From an uncultured Shimia sp. (GTDB lineage Bacteria; Pseudomonadota; Alphaproteobacteria; Rhodobacterales; Rhodobacteraceae), in contig NZ_CANLRL010000013.1 of NCBI RefSeq assembly GCF_947493595.1, forward strand, positions 1 through 64,000: a stretch of 64,000 nucleotides of DNA, read 5' to 3'. A program made the translations under genes and the position numbers. Below are positions 44,298 through 52,707 of the stretch, piece by piece. The notes under the pieces were generated by a model, which saw only the letters and a program-made list of their open reading frames with translations, was not told where the DNA came from and searched no databases. Each line of letters begins with the position of its first letter. Within the stretch, counting starts at the first letter, position 1.

Positions 44298-45509
44298 TCA
44301 CGCCAGTTGCGTGACCACTTCGCTTGATTGCTCCAACGTCCGATGCACGGGACAACGGTCGGCAATCTCCAACAATCGGGCGCGCTGCTCCTGGGTGAGC
44401 GCGCCTTCAAGGTGGATCTTGCGGCGGAATTGATCCACCTTTTGTCCTGCTGGGGCCTCCGCATCTGCTGCGTGGATCTTGTCGTGACACACATCCACCC
44501 ACACATGTTCCAGTGGCCAGTTTTTGCGCCGCGCATACATGCGTATTGTCATGGAGGTGCAGGCGCCCAAACCTGCTGACAGAAACCCATAGGGCGTCAT
44601 GCCTCGGTTGCTGCCTCCATAAGCGAGCGGCTCATCCGCAACCGCATGATGAAATGGACCTGCGTTTACGTCTTGCAAGAAACCTTTCGGATTGGCTTCT
44701 GACACGCGGATAACCCCCTCTGGCGCACCGGGCGGTGGGGCAGGTGGGGTCAGGTTGAGATATCGACCTACCCAGCCAGAGATCACTTCGGCGGCGTATT
44801 CTGCGTCTTTGGGATTGGTGATCAGGTGGTCTGCGTCGTCCAGCGTGACAAAGCTTTTGGGATGTTTGGCGGCTTCAAAAATCTGCGCAGCATTTTCGAT
44901 GCCAACGGTGCTGTCACGTGGTGCATGCAGCACCAAGAGCGCTTTGTTCAGATTGGCAATACACTTACTCAGATTTTGATTGGAGATGTCATCCAGAAAG
45001 GCCTTTCTGATCTCAAACGGCCGCCCACCAAGGGACACCGTGGCTTGGCCTTCGGAAGCTATCTGGTCGGTGTGCGCATGAAATTGATGCGCCACGTGGG
45101 CGGGATCTGAGGGCGCGCCTAAAGTGACCACGGCTTTGGCGGAAGGGATGTGCCTCGCCGCGCGCAACACCGCCGCACCGCCGAGACTATGCCCAATCAG
45201 CAGGTCAGGGGCCATGCCCTCACCCTCAAGGTACTTCGCGGCTGCCACCAAATCCGCAACGTTGCTAGAAAAATGTGTGTTGGCAAATTCCCCTTCGGAA
45301 TGACCAAGCCCCGTGAAATCAAACCTAAGGACCGCAATACCCATGGTCGCCAGGCGCGCCGCAATCCGCCGCGCGGCGGGAATGTCCTTGGAGCAGGTGA
45401 AGCAATGGGCAAATACGGCGGTGGCCAGATGTGGCCCTTCTGGCATGTCCAGGCGTGCGGCCAAACTGTCTCCGGCGTGACCGGCAAAGGTGATGCGTTT
45501 GGTGGGCAT
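44298..45509 (-). CDS. Alpha/beta hydrolase fused to OsmC-like peroxidase domain
   Basis: A 403-residue two-domain protein. Residues 1-250 are a serine hydrolase: FAHCFTCSKDIPAARRIA, nucleophile elbow GHSLGGAAV, an Asp and His near APRDSTVG and DDADHLI. Residues about 260-403 are OsmC-like, with the two peroxidatic cysteines in GLGACTSMTIRMYA and IADRCPVHRTLE. OsmC proteins reduce organic hydroperoxides with thiols. The fusion suggests release of an ester-linked peroxide followed by reduction, which is inference. The fusion is known in several proteobacteria. Convergent with the lipoprotein gene. Confidence 0.93.
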   Translation of the reverse strand: MPTKRITFAGHAGDSLAARLDMPEGPHLATAVFAHCFTCSKDIPAARRIAARLATMGIAVLRFDFTGLGHSEGEFANTHFSSNVADLVAAAKYLEGEGMAPDLLIGHSLGGAAVLRAARHIPSAKAVVTLGAPSDPAHVAHQFHAHTDQIASEGQATVSLGGRPFEIRKAFLDDISNQNLSKCIANLNKALLVLHAPRDSTVGIENAAQIFEAAKHPKSFVTLDDADHLITNPKDAEYAAEVISGWVGRYLNLTPPAPPPGAPEGVIRVSEANPKGFLQDVNAGPFHHAVADEPLAYGGSNRGMTPYGFLSAGLGACTSMTIRMYARRKNWPLEHVWVDVCHDKIHAADAEAPAGQKVDQFRRKIHLEGALTQEQRARLLEIADRCPVHRTLEQSSEVVTQLA

Positions 45510-45676
45510 AATGCGCTCCTCTTTCGTGGCTGTCTCAATGTGGGCTGGAAAGGCGGGGGAGCAAAGCCACTGCTACACAATCTCACGGTATGGTGACTTG
45601 ATGAGAGAACTGCGGAACGCTGCGGCACATGAAATTGTTGATGCTATGGCGGATTGGCTGCGTTACGCCTGTTGTC

Positions 45677-46435
45677 ATGACAGAAATCTTGCAGACCTCT
45701 ATTCCATACGACGCCTTGGAAGAGCGACCGTTACCAGGCATTGCGCCGCTCAATATCGACGACTGGTTGATTGTTGATGACGCCTACGAGGCGCAAATGT
45801 TGTTACGCTTCAGGTTGTTATCGGAGACTCCTGATCTGGTTTCTGCCTTGTCGGAAAAAGCGCTGCCTGCGGCGCAAGAAGTGTTGGACTTGGCGTTGAT
45901 GCAGTTGGTGGCACGGCCTGATTTTGAAGTAGGGCCACAAACGGTGCGCTGTCCGGGTAACCGCGTTGTTGTTCTCGATCGAGAACAGCCGCTGCGGACA
46001 CTCGGACAAATCATTCAGGAAGACATTTGCCTGATGCAAAAAGTCGGCGACGAACATGTGCTCACAGGCGCCGTGCTGTGCTTTCCGGCCAGTTGGACCT
46101 TGTCAGAGAAATTCATGCGGCCTTTGATCGGCATTCATGTGCCCGTTGCAGAGTATGACAACAACATCGCCAAACGTGTCCAGCGGCTGTTTGATGGCGT
46201 GCGGGCAAGGCGCCCGCTGTGGCGCAAAAACGCGCTTTGGTACGACAATCCATCGCTGTTTACACCGCGCTCGGAAGATGCGCCACGTGATCCTGTGCCC
46301 GCAATGACCGGAGCGTATTTGCGTTCCGAAAAGCAATGCATACTGCGCTTGCCGAAAACAGATGCCGTGGTGTTCTCGATCCACACATTCATGGTGCGAA
46401 GAGAACTGGTAATGAAAGCGCCCGCAGCCCAATAG
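45677..46435 (+). CDS. DUF3445 (haem-dependent oxidative N-demethylase-like) protein
   Basis: A 252-residue member of DUF3445, a family related to haem-dependent oxidative N-demethylase. Recognisable segments: IQEDICLMQKVGDEHVLTGAVLCFPASW, SEKFMRPLIGIHVPV, RVQRLFDGVRARRPLWRKN and LRLPKTDAVVFSIHTF. The His in IGIHVPV is a candidate haem ligand. ATG at 45677 is the first with family similarity. Substrate not evident; the sox operon in this window also works on N-methyl groups but is distant. Confidence 0.85.
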   Translation: MTEILQTSIPYDALEERPLPGIAPLNIDDWLIVDDAYEAQMLLRFRLLSETPDLVSALSEKALPAAQEVLDLALMQLVARPDFEVGPQTVRCPGNRVVVLDREQPLRTLGQIIQEDICLMQKVGDEHVLTGAVLCFPASWTLSEKFMRPLIGIHVPVAEYDNNIAKRVQRLFDGVRARRPLWRKNALWYDNPSLFTPRSEDAPRDPVPAMTGAYLRSEKQCILRLPKTDAVVFSIHTFMVRRELVMKAPAAQ

Positions 46436-46456
46436 AGCAGCAGGCGACACAGAGAT

Positions 46457-47503
46457 TTAGGCTTTGGCCCGCTGCAACATGCCAAACAGATCGCGTGGAT
46501 CGTCCGGGTCGGCCAGCATATCGAGATCTTCGTGGAATGGGGTTTCCGCCACTTTGTCGCGAATGTAGCGCAGTGCTGAGAAATCCTCGATGGCAAAGCC
46601 AACACTGTCAAACAGGGTGATCTGTCGCGCGTCGCGACGGCCTTGTTTCTCGCCCGTGATCACCTGCCAGAGTTCGGTGACAGCAAAGTCGGGGTCCATC
46701 TGCTGAATTTCACCCTCAATGCGGGTCTGTTCCGGGAACTCAACAAACACGTCGGAGCGTTCCAGAATGGCTTTCGCCAGCTCGGTTTTGCCAGGGCAGT
46801 CGCCGCCTATTGCGTTGATGTGCACACCGGCTCCCACCATGTTGTCGCTCAGGATGGTGGCATTTTGCTTATCGGCGGTGCAGGTGGTCAAAATCTGCGC
46901 ACCCTCGATGGCCTCTTCGGGTGTTTTACAGATCACCAAATCGATGCCTAAGCCTGCAAGGTTGGCCGCGCATTTGGCAGTGGCCGCCGGATCTTTGTCA
47001 TACAACCGCACCGACTTGAGCCCGAGGATGGCTTTCATCGCAAGGGTTTGGAACTCAGATTGGGCTCCGTTTCCGATCATTGCCATCGTGTCTGCGTTTT
47101 TTGGGGCCAAGTATTTGGCGACCATTGCAGATGTTGCTGCCGTGCGCAGCGCGGTCAAAATGGTCATCTCGGTGAGCAGGACAGGATAGCCGGTATAAAC
47201 ATCCGCTAAGAGACCAAAAGCGGTGACGGTCTGCAGCCCTTCTGCCGTGTTTTTTGGGTGGCCGTTTACATATTTGAAACCATAGGCTTCACCATCGGAC
47301 GTCGGCATCAGTTCGATCACGCCCACATCTGAGTGGCTTGCAACCCGTGGGGTTTTGTCAAACAACTCCCAACGGCGGAAGTCCTCTTCCACATAAGTGG
47401 TCAAATCTTTCAGCATTTGCTCGACACCAACGTGATGCACAAGCCGCATCATATTGTCGACTGAAACGAAGGGAACGAGAGCTTTTTCAGAGGGTTGTGT
47501 CAT
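46457..47503 (-). CDS. ocd: Ornithine cyclodeaminase
   Basis: A 348-residue mu-crystallin-family enzyme that converts L-ornithine to L-proline and ammonia. Conserved segments: VDNMMRLVHHVGVEQ, LTEMTILTALRTAATSA with the catalytic region, the Rossmann IGNGAQSEFQTLAM, and GAGVHINAIGGDCPGKTEL with the catalytic Asp. Its ATG touches the CtlX stop (TAAATG). Third gene of rocF-ctlX-ocd, which explains the pathway: the two upstream enzymes make ornithine. Confidence 0.93.
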   Translation of the reverse strand: MTQPSEKALVPFVSVDNMMRLVHHVGVEQMLKDLTTYVEEDFRRWELFDKTPRVASHSDVGVIELMPTSDGEAYGFKYVNGHPKNTAEGLQTVTAFGLLADVYTGYPVLLTEMTILTALRTAATSAMVAKYLAPKNADTMAMIGNGAQSEFQTLAMKAILGLKSVRLYDKDPAATAKCAANLAGLGIDLVICKTPEEAIEGAQILTTCTADKQNATILSDNMVGAGVHINAIGGDCPGKTELAKAILERSDVFVEFPEQTRIEGEIQQMDPDFAVTELWQVITGEKQGRRDARQITLFDSVGFAIEDFSALRYIRDKVAETPFHEDLDMLADPDDPRDLFGMLQRAKA

Positions 47504-48427
47504 TTAGTTGATCCTAGATTTTCGGCGAGCCAGGTGCACGCCTGCCAGCATGCAGCGAACCGAGCCACCTGCTGTCTCAATGGTTGGTATAGAGAGAGGC
47601 ACAAGCTTTGCCGTCTTTTCGATGACTTTGATTTGATCCGGTTGAAGGGCGTCGATTGCAGTTTGTGACAAAGCCAACACTCGCGTGGTCCCGGTCAATT
47701 CAATGGCGTTTCCCGCAAAAGCCTCGATCTGTGCTTCGGATAGTTCAATCACTTGCCGCCCGGAGAGTTCCAAGCGCTCACGAACCATGGCCCGGCGGGT
47801 GGGGTCAACAATCATATCCAAACACACCAGTGCAAAGTGCGTTCCGATCCCCATCAAAACATTGGTATGGTACACGCGCTTTCCAAATCGGTCGCGGGCC
47901 TCAAAGGCAAGTGGCTCATAGCCAAAGTGCGTGCAGAACCGTTCGAGTATAACCGGATCAGCACGATTGGATTCCACCGTGTAGGCGACGCGCTCGATGT
48001 GATCGAGAACCATGGCGCCAGTCCCTTCCAGTGCGAGCCCGTCTTCTTCCAGTCCGGAAAAATCGATGACATCCTGCACGCGATAGTCGCGCTTAAGCAT
48101 CTCGATCACATCCGCACGACGTTCCGCCTGCCGGTTTTTGGCAAACATCGGATAGATTGCAACATGACCGCCTGCATGGGTGGAAAACCAGTTGTTTGGG
48201 AAAATGCTGTCCGGTGTTTGGTCGGTTTCGTCTTCGAATACATGTACCCGCACGCCAACACTGAGCAGCTTTGTCACTGCCGCGTCAAATTCGTTTCGGG
48301 CCTGCTCGGCTACGTTTTGACCGTCCGCTTGCGTTTGAAACGCGTTGTCACTGCGAGTTTCCGGATTGGAGTGGAAGTGGTGAGGACGGATCATCACTAC
48401 CGCTTCAGGCGCTTGAACCAAGCTCAT
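47504..48427 (-). CDS. ctlX: Citrulline hydrolase CtlX-like (amidinotransferase fold)
   Basis: A 307-residue pentein-fold (guanidino-modifying) enzyme. The order of motifs fits arginine deiminase relatives: PDSIFPNNWFSTH near residue 75 (Asp), GLALEGTGAMVLDH (Glu/Asp), YHTNVLMGIG (catalytic His) and SVRCMLAGVHLARR near the end (catalytic Cys). CtlX hydrolyses citrulline to ornithine, CO2 and ammonia; this is the best assignment given the neighbours. ATG overlaps the arginase stop (ATGA). If instead it hydrolyses a related ureido or guanidino acid, the product would still be expected to enter the ornithine pool. Confidence 0.85.
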   Translation of the reverse strand: MSLVQAPEAVVMIRPHHFHSNPETRSDNAFQTQADGQNVAEQARNEFDAAVTKLLSVGVRVHVFEDETDQTPDSIFPNNWFSTHAGGHVAIYPMFAKNRQAERRADVIEMLKRDYRVQDVIDFSGLEEDGLALEGTGAMVLDHIERVAYTVESNRADPVILERFCTHFGYEPLAFEARDRFGKRVYHTNVLMGIGTHFALVCLDMIVDPTRRAMVRERLELSGRQVIELSEAQIEAFAGNAIELTGTTRVLALSQTAIDALQPDQIKVIEKTAKLVPLSIPTIETAGGSVRCMLAGVHLARRKSRIN

Positions 48428-49350
48428 GAGAAGCTCCGGGTTGGGCGGTCAAATACGCGGCGACCCAGGGCAGAGGCGGCCAGGTCGACCATCAGTTTTG
48501 CGGTGCGTCCGCGCTCATCCAGGAATGGGTTGAGTTCGACCAGATCCAGCGATGTCATCAGCCCGCTGTCATGCAGCATCTCCATTACCAGATGCGCTTC
48601 CCGGACGGTTGCGCCACCTGGAACAGTGGTGCCGACGGCTGGCGCCACGGACGGGTCCAGGAAGTCGACATCGAGCGAGACATGTAACATCCCATTCTGT
48701 GCGGCCACTTCTTTCAGAAAGACCGCCAAAGGGCGGGCAATGCCGTTCTCATCGATCTCACGCATGTCGTGGCGTCGAATCTTAGTGGCTTGCAGGGTTT
48801 CCCGTTCCGCATCGTCGACTGAGCGCAGTCCAATCATACAGATGTTTTCTTCCGGGACCGGGTTTTGCACTGCTGGGAAGGCGTCAAATCCGCTGCGACC
48901 GGCAAAATACGCAACCGGTGTCCCGTGGAGGTTGCCACTGCCTGTGCTCTGCGGCGTGTGAAAATCTGTGTGCGCGTCGAGCCACAGAACAAACTGTGGC
49001 CGGTCTAAAGTGGCGGCGTGGTTGGCAACCCCTGCCACGGTTCCAGCGGACAAGCTGTGGTCGCCGCCGAGAAATATTGGAAAACCCGTCGCCATAGCAG
49101 ATTCAGCAGCCTCCGTCAGGGCTTCGGTCCAGGCAACGGTTTCGTTTAGCGCATGCAGTTCATCGTCTTGCGCATCTGGCTCAAACGGGGCAGGGCGCAG
49201 ATTGCCCAGATCCTGAACGGTATGGCCCAGGTTAAGTAAAGTTTCACCTAGCCGGGCGGTCCGGTAGGCATCCGGCCCCATTAAACAACCGCGACGGCGT
49301 TTCCCACTGTCGACTGGAGCGCCCACCAATAGGCAGTTTTTCTGTGTCAT
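48424..49350 (-). CDS. rocF: Arginase
   Basis: A 308-residue Mn-dependent hydrolase converting arginine to ornithine and urea. The ligand motifs are complete: GGDHSLS, LDAHTDFHTP and SLDVDFLDPSVAP. The N-terminus GAPVDSGKRRRGCLMGPDAYR is characteristic. The ATG at 49350 is preferred; ATG at 49362 would add four residues. First gene of the rocF-ctlX-ocd operon, divergent from an Lrp-type regulator that probably controls it. Confidence 0.94.
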   Translation of the reverse strand: MTQKNCLLVGAPVDSGKRRRGCLMGPDAYRTARLGETLLNLGHTVQDLGNLRPAPFEPDAQDDELHALNETVAWTEALTEAAESAMATGFPIFLGGDHSLSAGTVAGVANHAATLDRPQFVLWLDAHTDFHTPQSTGSGNLHGTPVAYFAGRSGFDAFPAVQNPVPEENICMIGLRSVDDAERETLQATKIRRHDMREIDENGIARPLAVFLKEVAAQNGMLHVSLDVDFLDPSVAPAVGTTVPGGATVREAHLVMEMLHDSGLMTSLDLVELNPFLDERGRTAKLMVDLAASALGRRVFDRPTRSFS

Positions 49351-49467
49351 GTTATGTCTCATGTTCCGCTATTTAGGCAAAATCCTTCCGAAATGGGTTG
49401 ATTTACACCCCTCAATTTGCACATAACGAGCAGCGACTTTACAAAATGGCTATGAGGGGTGAGCAAA
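49351..49467. promoter_or_regulatory. Divergent promoter region, rocF operon and Lrp-type regulator
   Basis: 117 bases between two divergent starts. It should hold both promoters and the operators for the Lrp/AsnC protein. AT-rich stretches such as GGGTTGATTTACACCC (near 49397-49412, with GGGT/ACCC ends) are candidates. No long palindrome is seen. Confidence 0.5.
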
Positions 49468-49893
49468 ATGGACGATATTGATCGAAAGCTGATATCGGCT
49501 CTGCGCCATGACGCACGCGCGTCGCTGTCAGACCTTGCGATTGACCTAGGCGTGTCTCGCACAACAGTGCGCGGTCGGATCGAGCGCCTGCGTCAACGTG
49601 GTGACATTGTTGGTTTTACAGTTGTACTTCAAGAGGATGCCAAAAGCGACCCGGTGCGCGGCTTGATGATGCTGGGCATTGAAGGCCGTGGCACGGATCG
49701 GATCGTGCGCCAACTGACCGGCCTTACCGCCGTGCGGGCGATCCACAGCACCAATGGGCGCTGGGATCTGATTCTGGAACTTGGCACCGATACCCTTGAT
49801 CATTTGGATGAGGTGCTGACCCAAATCCGCCGGTTGGACGGGATTGCCACCAGTGAAACCAACCTTTTGTTGTCAACGCGCAAATCCGGGTAG
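49468..49893 (+). CDS. Lrp/AsnC family transcriptional regulator
   Basis: A 141-residue regulator. N-terminal helix-turn-helix: DDIDRKLISALRHDARASLS then LGVSRTTVRGRIERL. The C-terminal RAM domain should bind an amino acid and drive oligomer changes. ATG at 49468 has GAGGGG upstream. Divergent position next to arginase/CtlX/OCD suggests it senses arginine, citrulline or ornithine and activates the cassette; this is inference from position. Confidence 0.92.
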   Translation: MDDIDRKLISALRHDARASLSDLAIDLGVSRTTVRGRIERLRQRGDIVGFTVVLQEDAKSDPVRGLMMLGIEGRGTDRIVRQLTGLTAVRAIHSTNGRWDLILELGTDTLDHLDEVLTQIRRLDGIATSETNLLLSTRKSG

Positions 49894-49916
49894 AGATCTG
49901 CGCGCTGCATGGTGTT

Positions 49917-50384
49917 TCAGGTCAGTTTTTTGATCGCGTAGACCCAAAGCAGGCCTGCGCCGATGGACAATAGCGCGTTGTAATTGGCCATCGACAAGCC
50001 GAACAATTCCCAAGGAATTTCATCACACCGAACCAGTGGGGCTTGCATGATTTGGTTGAACAGATCGTCGGCGCTCATGTTGGACACATCAGAGCTGGTA
50101 CAAGTCGACGGACCTTCCCACCATTTGCGCTCCACCCCGGTGTGGTACAGCCCAACAATCCCGGACGTAACTGCACTCGCAGCGGCCAAATAGGCAAACA
50201 CACCGATGCCCGTGAAGATGGCCAGCAGCCCCGCACCAGTGGCGAGCCAATGCGGGTATCGTTGGTAGTAACACAGCTTGCAAGGTGGCATTTCGCCAAT
50301 GAATTCAAACCCCCACGCGCCAAGAATCATGGCCACGGAAAATCCGGTCAGCGCGATAAACGCCAATTTTTGTGTCAGTTTCAT
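49917..50384 (-). CDS. dsbB: Disulfide bond formation protein B
   Basis: A 155-residue four-helix membrane protein that passes electrons from periplasmic disulfide catalysts to quinone. First cysteine pair PPCKLCYYQRYPHW and second pair STCTSS and LVRCDEI are present. ATG overlaps the stop of the YqaA-like gene (ATGA). Likely expressed with that gene. Confidence 0.92.
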   Translation of the reverse strand: MKLTQKLAFIALTGFSVAMILGAWGFEFIGEMPPCKLCYYQRYPHWLATGAGLLAIFTGIGVFAYLAAASAVTSGIVGLYHTGVERKWWEGPSTCTSSDVSNMSADDLFNQIMQAPLVRCDEIPWELFGLSMANYNALLSIGAGLLWVYAIKKLT

Positions 50385-50959
50385 AGGTATTTCACCGCAA
50401 GGAAGCCGCCAAAGAGCAGGATGAGGAACAGAGCAGAGACTAAGCCCAGGCGCTGTTCAGTGAAGTCGCGCACCGGTTCGCCAAACTTTCGCAGCAGGGC
50501 AGCGACAAGGAAAAAACGAATGCCGCGCGCCAGCACAGACGTGGCCATAAAAGTCAAAAGTGGCATGTGGGTAAAGCCTGACATGATGGTGATGACTTTG
50601 TACGGGAATGGCGTCACGCCAGCGCCCAAAACCGCCCAGAAACCAAAATCGTTGAAGCGTGTGGAGAACTCTGCCACGGCATCAGCTTTTCCAAGCGACT
50701 GCAGAATTGGCTCTCCAATTTGCTCAAAGGCAAAGTAACCAATGGCGTACCCAAACAGCCCGCCGACCACCGACGACACCAGCGCCACAAGAGCGATCAA
50801 CCAGGCGCGGTTGGGACGGGCCAGAATCATTGGAATCATCAACACGTCCGGCGGGATCGGAAAGAAGGAGCTTTCGGCAAAGCTGACAATAGCGAGGGCC
50901 CACAACGCTCGTGGATGATCCGCCAGGCGCATAGTCCAATTGTAGAGGCGATGCAGCAT
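50381..50959 (-). CDS. YqaA/DedA-type membrane protein
   Basis: A 192-residue SNARE-associated-domain protein. Family motif: SFAESSFFPIPPDVLMIPM at the N-terminus, GALFGYAIGYF-like glycine motif in the middle, and TPFPYKVITIMSGF followed by ARGIRFFLVAALLRKFG. DedA proteins are linked to lipid-carrier (undecaprenyl phosphate) flipping and membrane-potential upkeep. Upstream of dsbB with four-base overlap. Confidence 0.9.
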   Translation of the reverse strand: MLHRLYNWTMRLADHPRALWALAIVSFAESSFFPIPPDVLMIPMILARPNRAWLIALVALVSSVVGGLFGYAIGYFAFEQIGEPILQSLGKADAVAEFSTRFNDFGFWAVLGAGVTPFPYKVITIMSGFTHMPLLTFMATSVLARGIRFFLVAALLRKFGEPVRDFTEQRLGLVSALFLILLFGGFLAVKYL

Positions 50960-51128
50960 AAAGTGTCTCTGTGGCCGTATAGTTTTGCTCCATCCTGCGT
51001 AGGCATTTGCCTCTGGAGTGCAAGCAAATAAAATGTGATCACGTCTTGGTCCGCAAATTTCCGCGAATGAAAAAGAATTCGTTTTGTGTCTGGACCTTCC
51101 TCAAAACCTTGGCTAAATCACACCCGTG

Positions 51129-51214
51129 GCCCAAGTGGCGGAATGGTAGACGCAGGGGATTCAAAATCCCCCGCCTTCACGGGCGTGAGAGTTCGAGTCT
51201 CTCCTTGGGCACCA
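51129..51214 (+). tRNA. tRNA-Leu (CAA)
   Basis: An 86-base class II tRNA with encoded CCA. Acceptor stem GCCCAAG pairs with CTTGGGC (51204-51210), discriminator A then CCA. Anticodon stem GGGGA/TCCCC encloses TTCAAAA with anticodon CAA, followed by a long variable arm and GTTCGAGTC T-loop. The tRNA end is where accessory material begins on the right, which fits an integration site. Confidence 0.95.
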
Positions 51215-51704
51215 CATATCCGCATTAAGTATTTTTAAAACAAAGAAAAAAGACAAAGCCTTTCGACTTTGCCCCACATTTTACCCCACACTCGGCTTTC
51301 GCTAGGATCAGGCTTCTTCAAACAATCCCTCCACATCTGGGACCTTCAAATTGGTAGTGGTATGCTCGTTGCCGCCCGGCTTGTAGGTTTTTGGCAGCCA
51401 TTGCCTTCTGAGCTGCCAAACCTCGTCCTAGGTAAGCCGCCAAAGTGAAGCGTAAACTCTGCATGGAGAGCAGTGAGGTAAGCTCACTTACTTCACGTGA
51501 CTACTTCAGCCCGGAATATACGGGAAACTTCAAGCGCGTCCTGCTTGTATCGATGTCACTAGCCGGTGCTGCCTGTTAGAATGGGCGGAAAGCAGACCTA
51601 TGATGCGCTTCAAACCAATATCCGCTTAACGGAGGGGGCGATTTTTAAAGCCCGTATGGAATCGCATCCAAACGGCCATCACTTCTAATGGGGCGGGTGA
51701 TTCA
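51215..51704. other. Decayed coding fragments after tRNA-Leu
   Basis: 490 bases with no intact gene. On the minus strand a 38-codon fragment (about 51317-51433, ending FEEA and stop) reads DEVWQLRRQWLPKTYKPGGN before an in-frame TAG upstream. An overlapping frame reads SESRVWGKMWGKVERLCLF to a stop near 51238. Such short protein-like tails next to a tRNA suggest the end of a degraded integrated element. The family of the fragments is not recognised. Confidence 0.45.
51245..51272 (-). terminator. Possible minus-strand terminator
   Basis: CAAAG and CTTTG arms with an 8-base loop, followed on the minus strand by TCTTTTTTC. Short stem. Could end transcripts from the outer-membrane protein gene or from the lost element. 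Confidence 0.4.
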
Positions 51705-52511
51705 TCAAAGGCGGAATTTGACGCCAAAGACAGGACCATGCTGACGTACGTCATAAGCAAATGGGCCGGTCGACAACGTTGCGCTATAGTCGATGCTGTA
51801 GTAGCGATACCCAAAGAAGAGGGACGTTTTGTCCCAGGGTTTCCAATCAAATCCGATATTTGCGCCGACTTGCAGGTCGTTTCCTCCCGCGCCGAACCCA
51901 CCCAAGTCAATTGTGGCAACTGCAGCCCAGCGGTCATTGATCTCCAGCATGCCGCGCGCGCCAACAACAGGCTCCCACCATCCGGGGTCCCCACCAAGTG
52001 TTGGCGTCGGTGCGGGCGTGTTGAGCGTGATCTCTTGGCGTAGCTTATTGTAGCGCGCGCCAGCCTGAAGGTCCAAAGCCACGCGTTGGCCATTGGCATT
52101 GATGGTATCAACGGCCTTGTAGGCACCCAATATCCCGAACCATTTCTGCCGGATGTCAGCATTGAATGTTGCCCCCGCGGGAGTCGGCAACGTGCCATTG
52201 GCATCAAGTTGGACATAGTTGGCGTCGAAGATAACGCCAAAGTCCCCGCGCCAGGCCTCAAAGCGGCCCGCAGCGGCGTATTCGAGTAGTCCGGCTGCAT
52301 CAGACAGGTTTAGGTCCAGAGGTACGCTCGAGCCTGCCACAGTTGACGTCCCATTTGTGCGAGCGGGTAAAAACGCATAGATCGCCGCTGTGTATCGCCA
52401 ATCATCGTCTGGCTGGCCCGTGCGGGAAATCGGCTCTGCTGCGGCGCCTGCAACAGTTGCTGCAAGAAGTGTCGCGCCAACGGCGAGGCGTCGGAAAATG
52501 TCTGTTGGCAT
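51705..52511 (-). CDS. Predicted outer-membrane beta-barrel protein
   Basis: A 268-residue exported protein. Signal peptide (LAVGATLLAATVAGAAAEP), then alternating amphipathic strands such as WRYTAAIYAFLPA, FEAWRGDFGVIFDANYVQL, WAAVATIDLGGFG and TSLFFGYRYYSIDYSA. It ends GPVFGVKFRL, a barrel-like terminal strand although the last residue is Leu rather than Phe. ATG at 52511. Divergent from tetR, sharing 196 bases. May be under the TetR protein's control. Substrate unknown. Confidence 0.75.
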   Translation of the reverse strand: MPTDIFRRLAVGATLLAATVAGAAAEPISRTGQPDDDWRYTAAIYAFLPARTNGTSTVAGSSVPLDLNLSDAAGLLEYAAAGRFEAWRGDFGVIFDANYVQLDANGTLPTPAGATFNADIRQKWFGILGAYKAVDTINANGQRVALDLQAGARYNKLRQEITLNTPAPTPTLGGDPGWWEPVVGARGMLEINDRWAAVATIDLGGFGAGGNDLQVGANIGFDWKPWDKTSLFFGYRYYSIDYSATLSTGPFAYDVRQHGPVFGVKFRL

Positions 52512-52632
52512 GCTGGTTGCCCTCCCGGCTTTTTACCCACTGCAGAAGCTACGCTTGACCTCAGCACGTGAAGATGAGGTCTCCAAGCGCGCCTCGCGGA
52601 TTGAATTTCGCCCCTCGATTTTTAGAGAAAAG

Positions 52633-52648
52633 TATACGGTGCCGTCTA
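52633..52648. promoter_or_regulatory. Candidate TetR operator 1 (tetR / OM-protein intergenic)
   Basis: TATACGG, TG, CCGTCTA: an imperfect palindrome (6 of 7 paired). It contains TACGGTGCCGTC, which matches 10 of 12 bases in operator 2 (reverse complement). Confidence 0.5.
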
Positions 52649-52707
52649 CCAAAAATCCGAGCCCATGCTCGATTGCAGCAAAAACTGTTGCGCTATAAAT
52701 ATACGGC

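Noticed and set aside
47753-48961. 402-residue plus-strand ORF opposite ctlX and rocF
   Set aside because: Antisense to two enzymes with complete active-site motifs.
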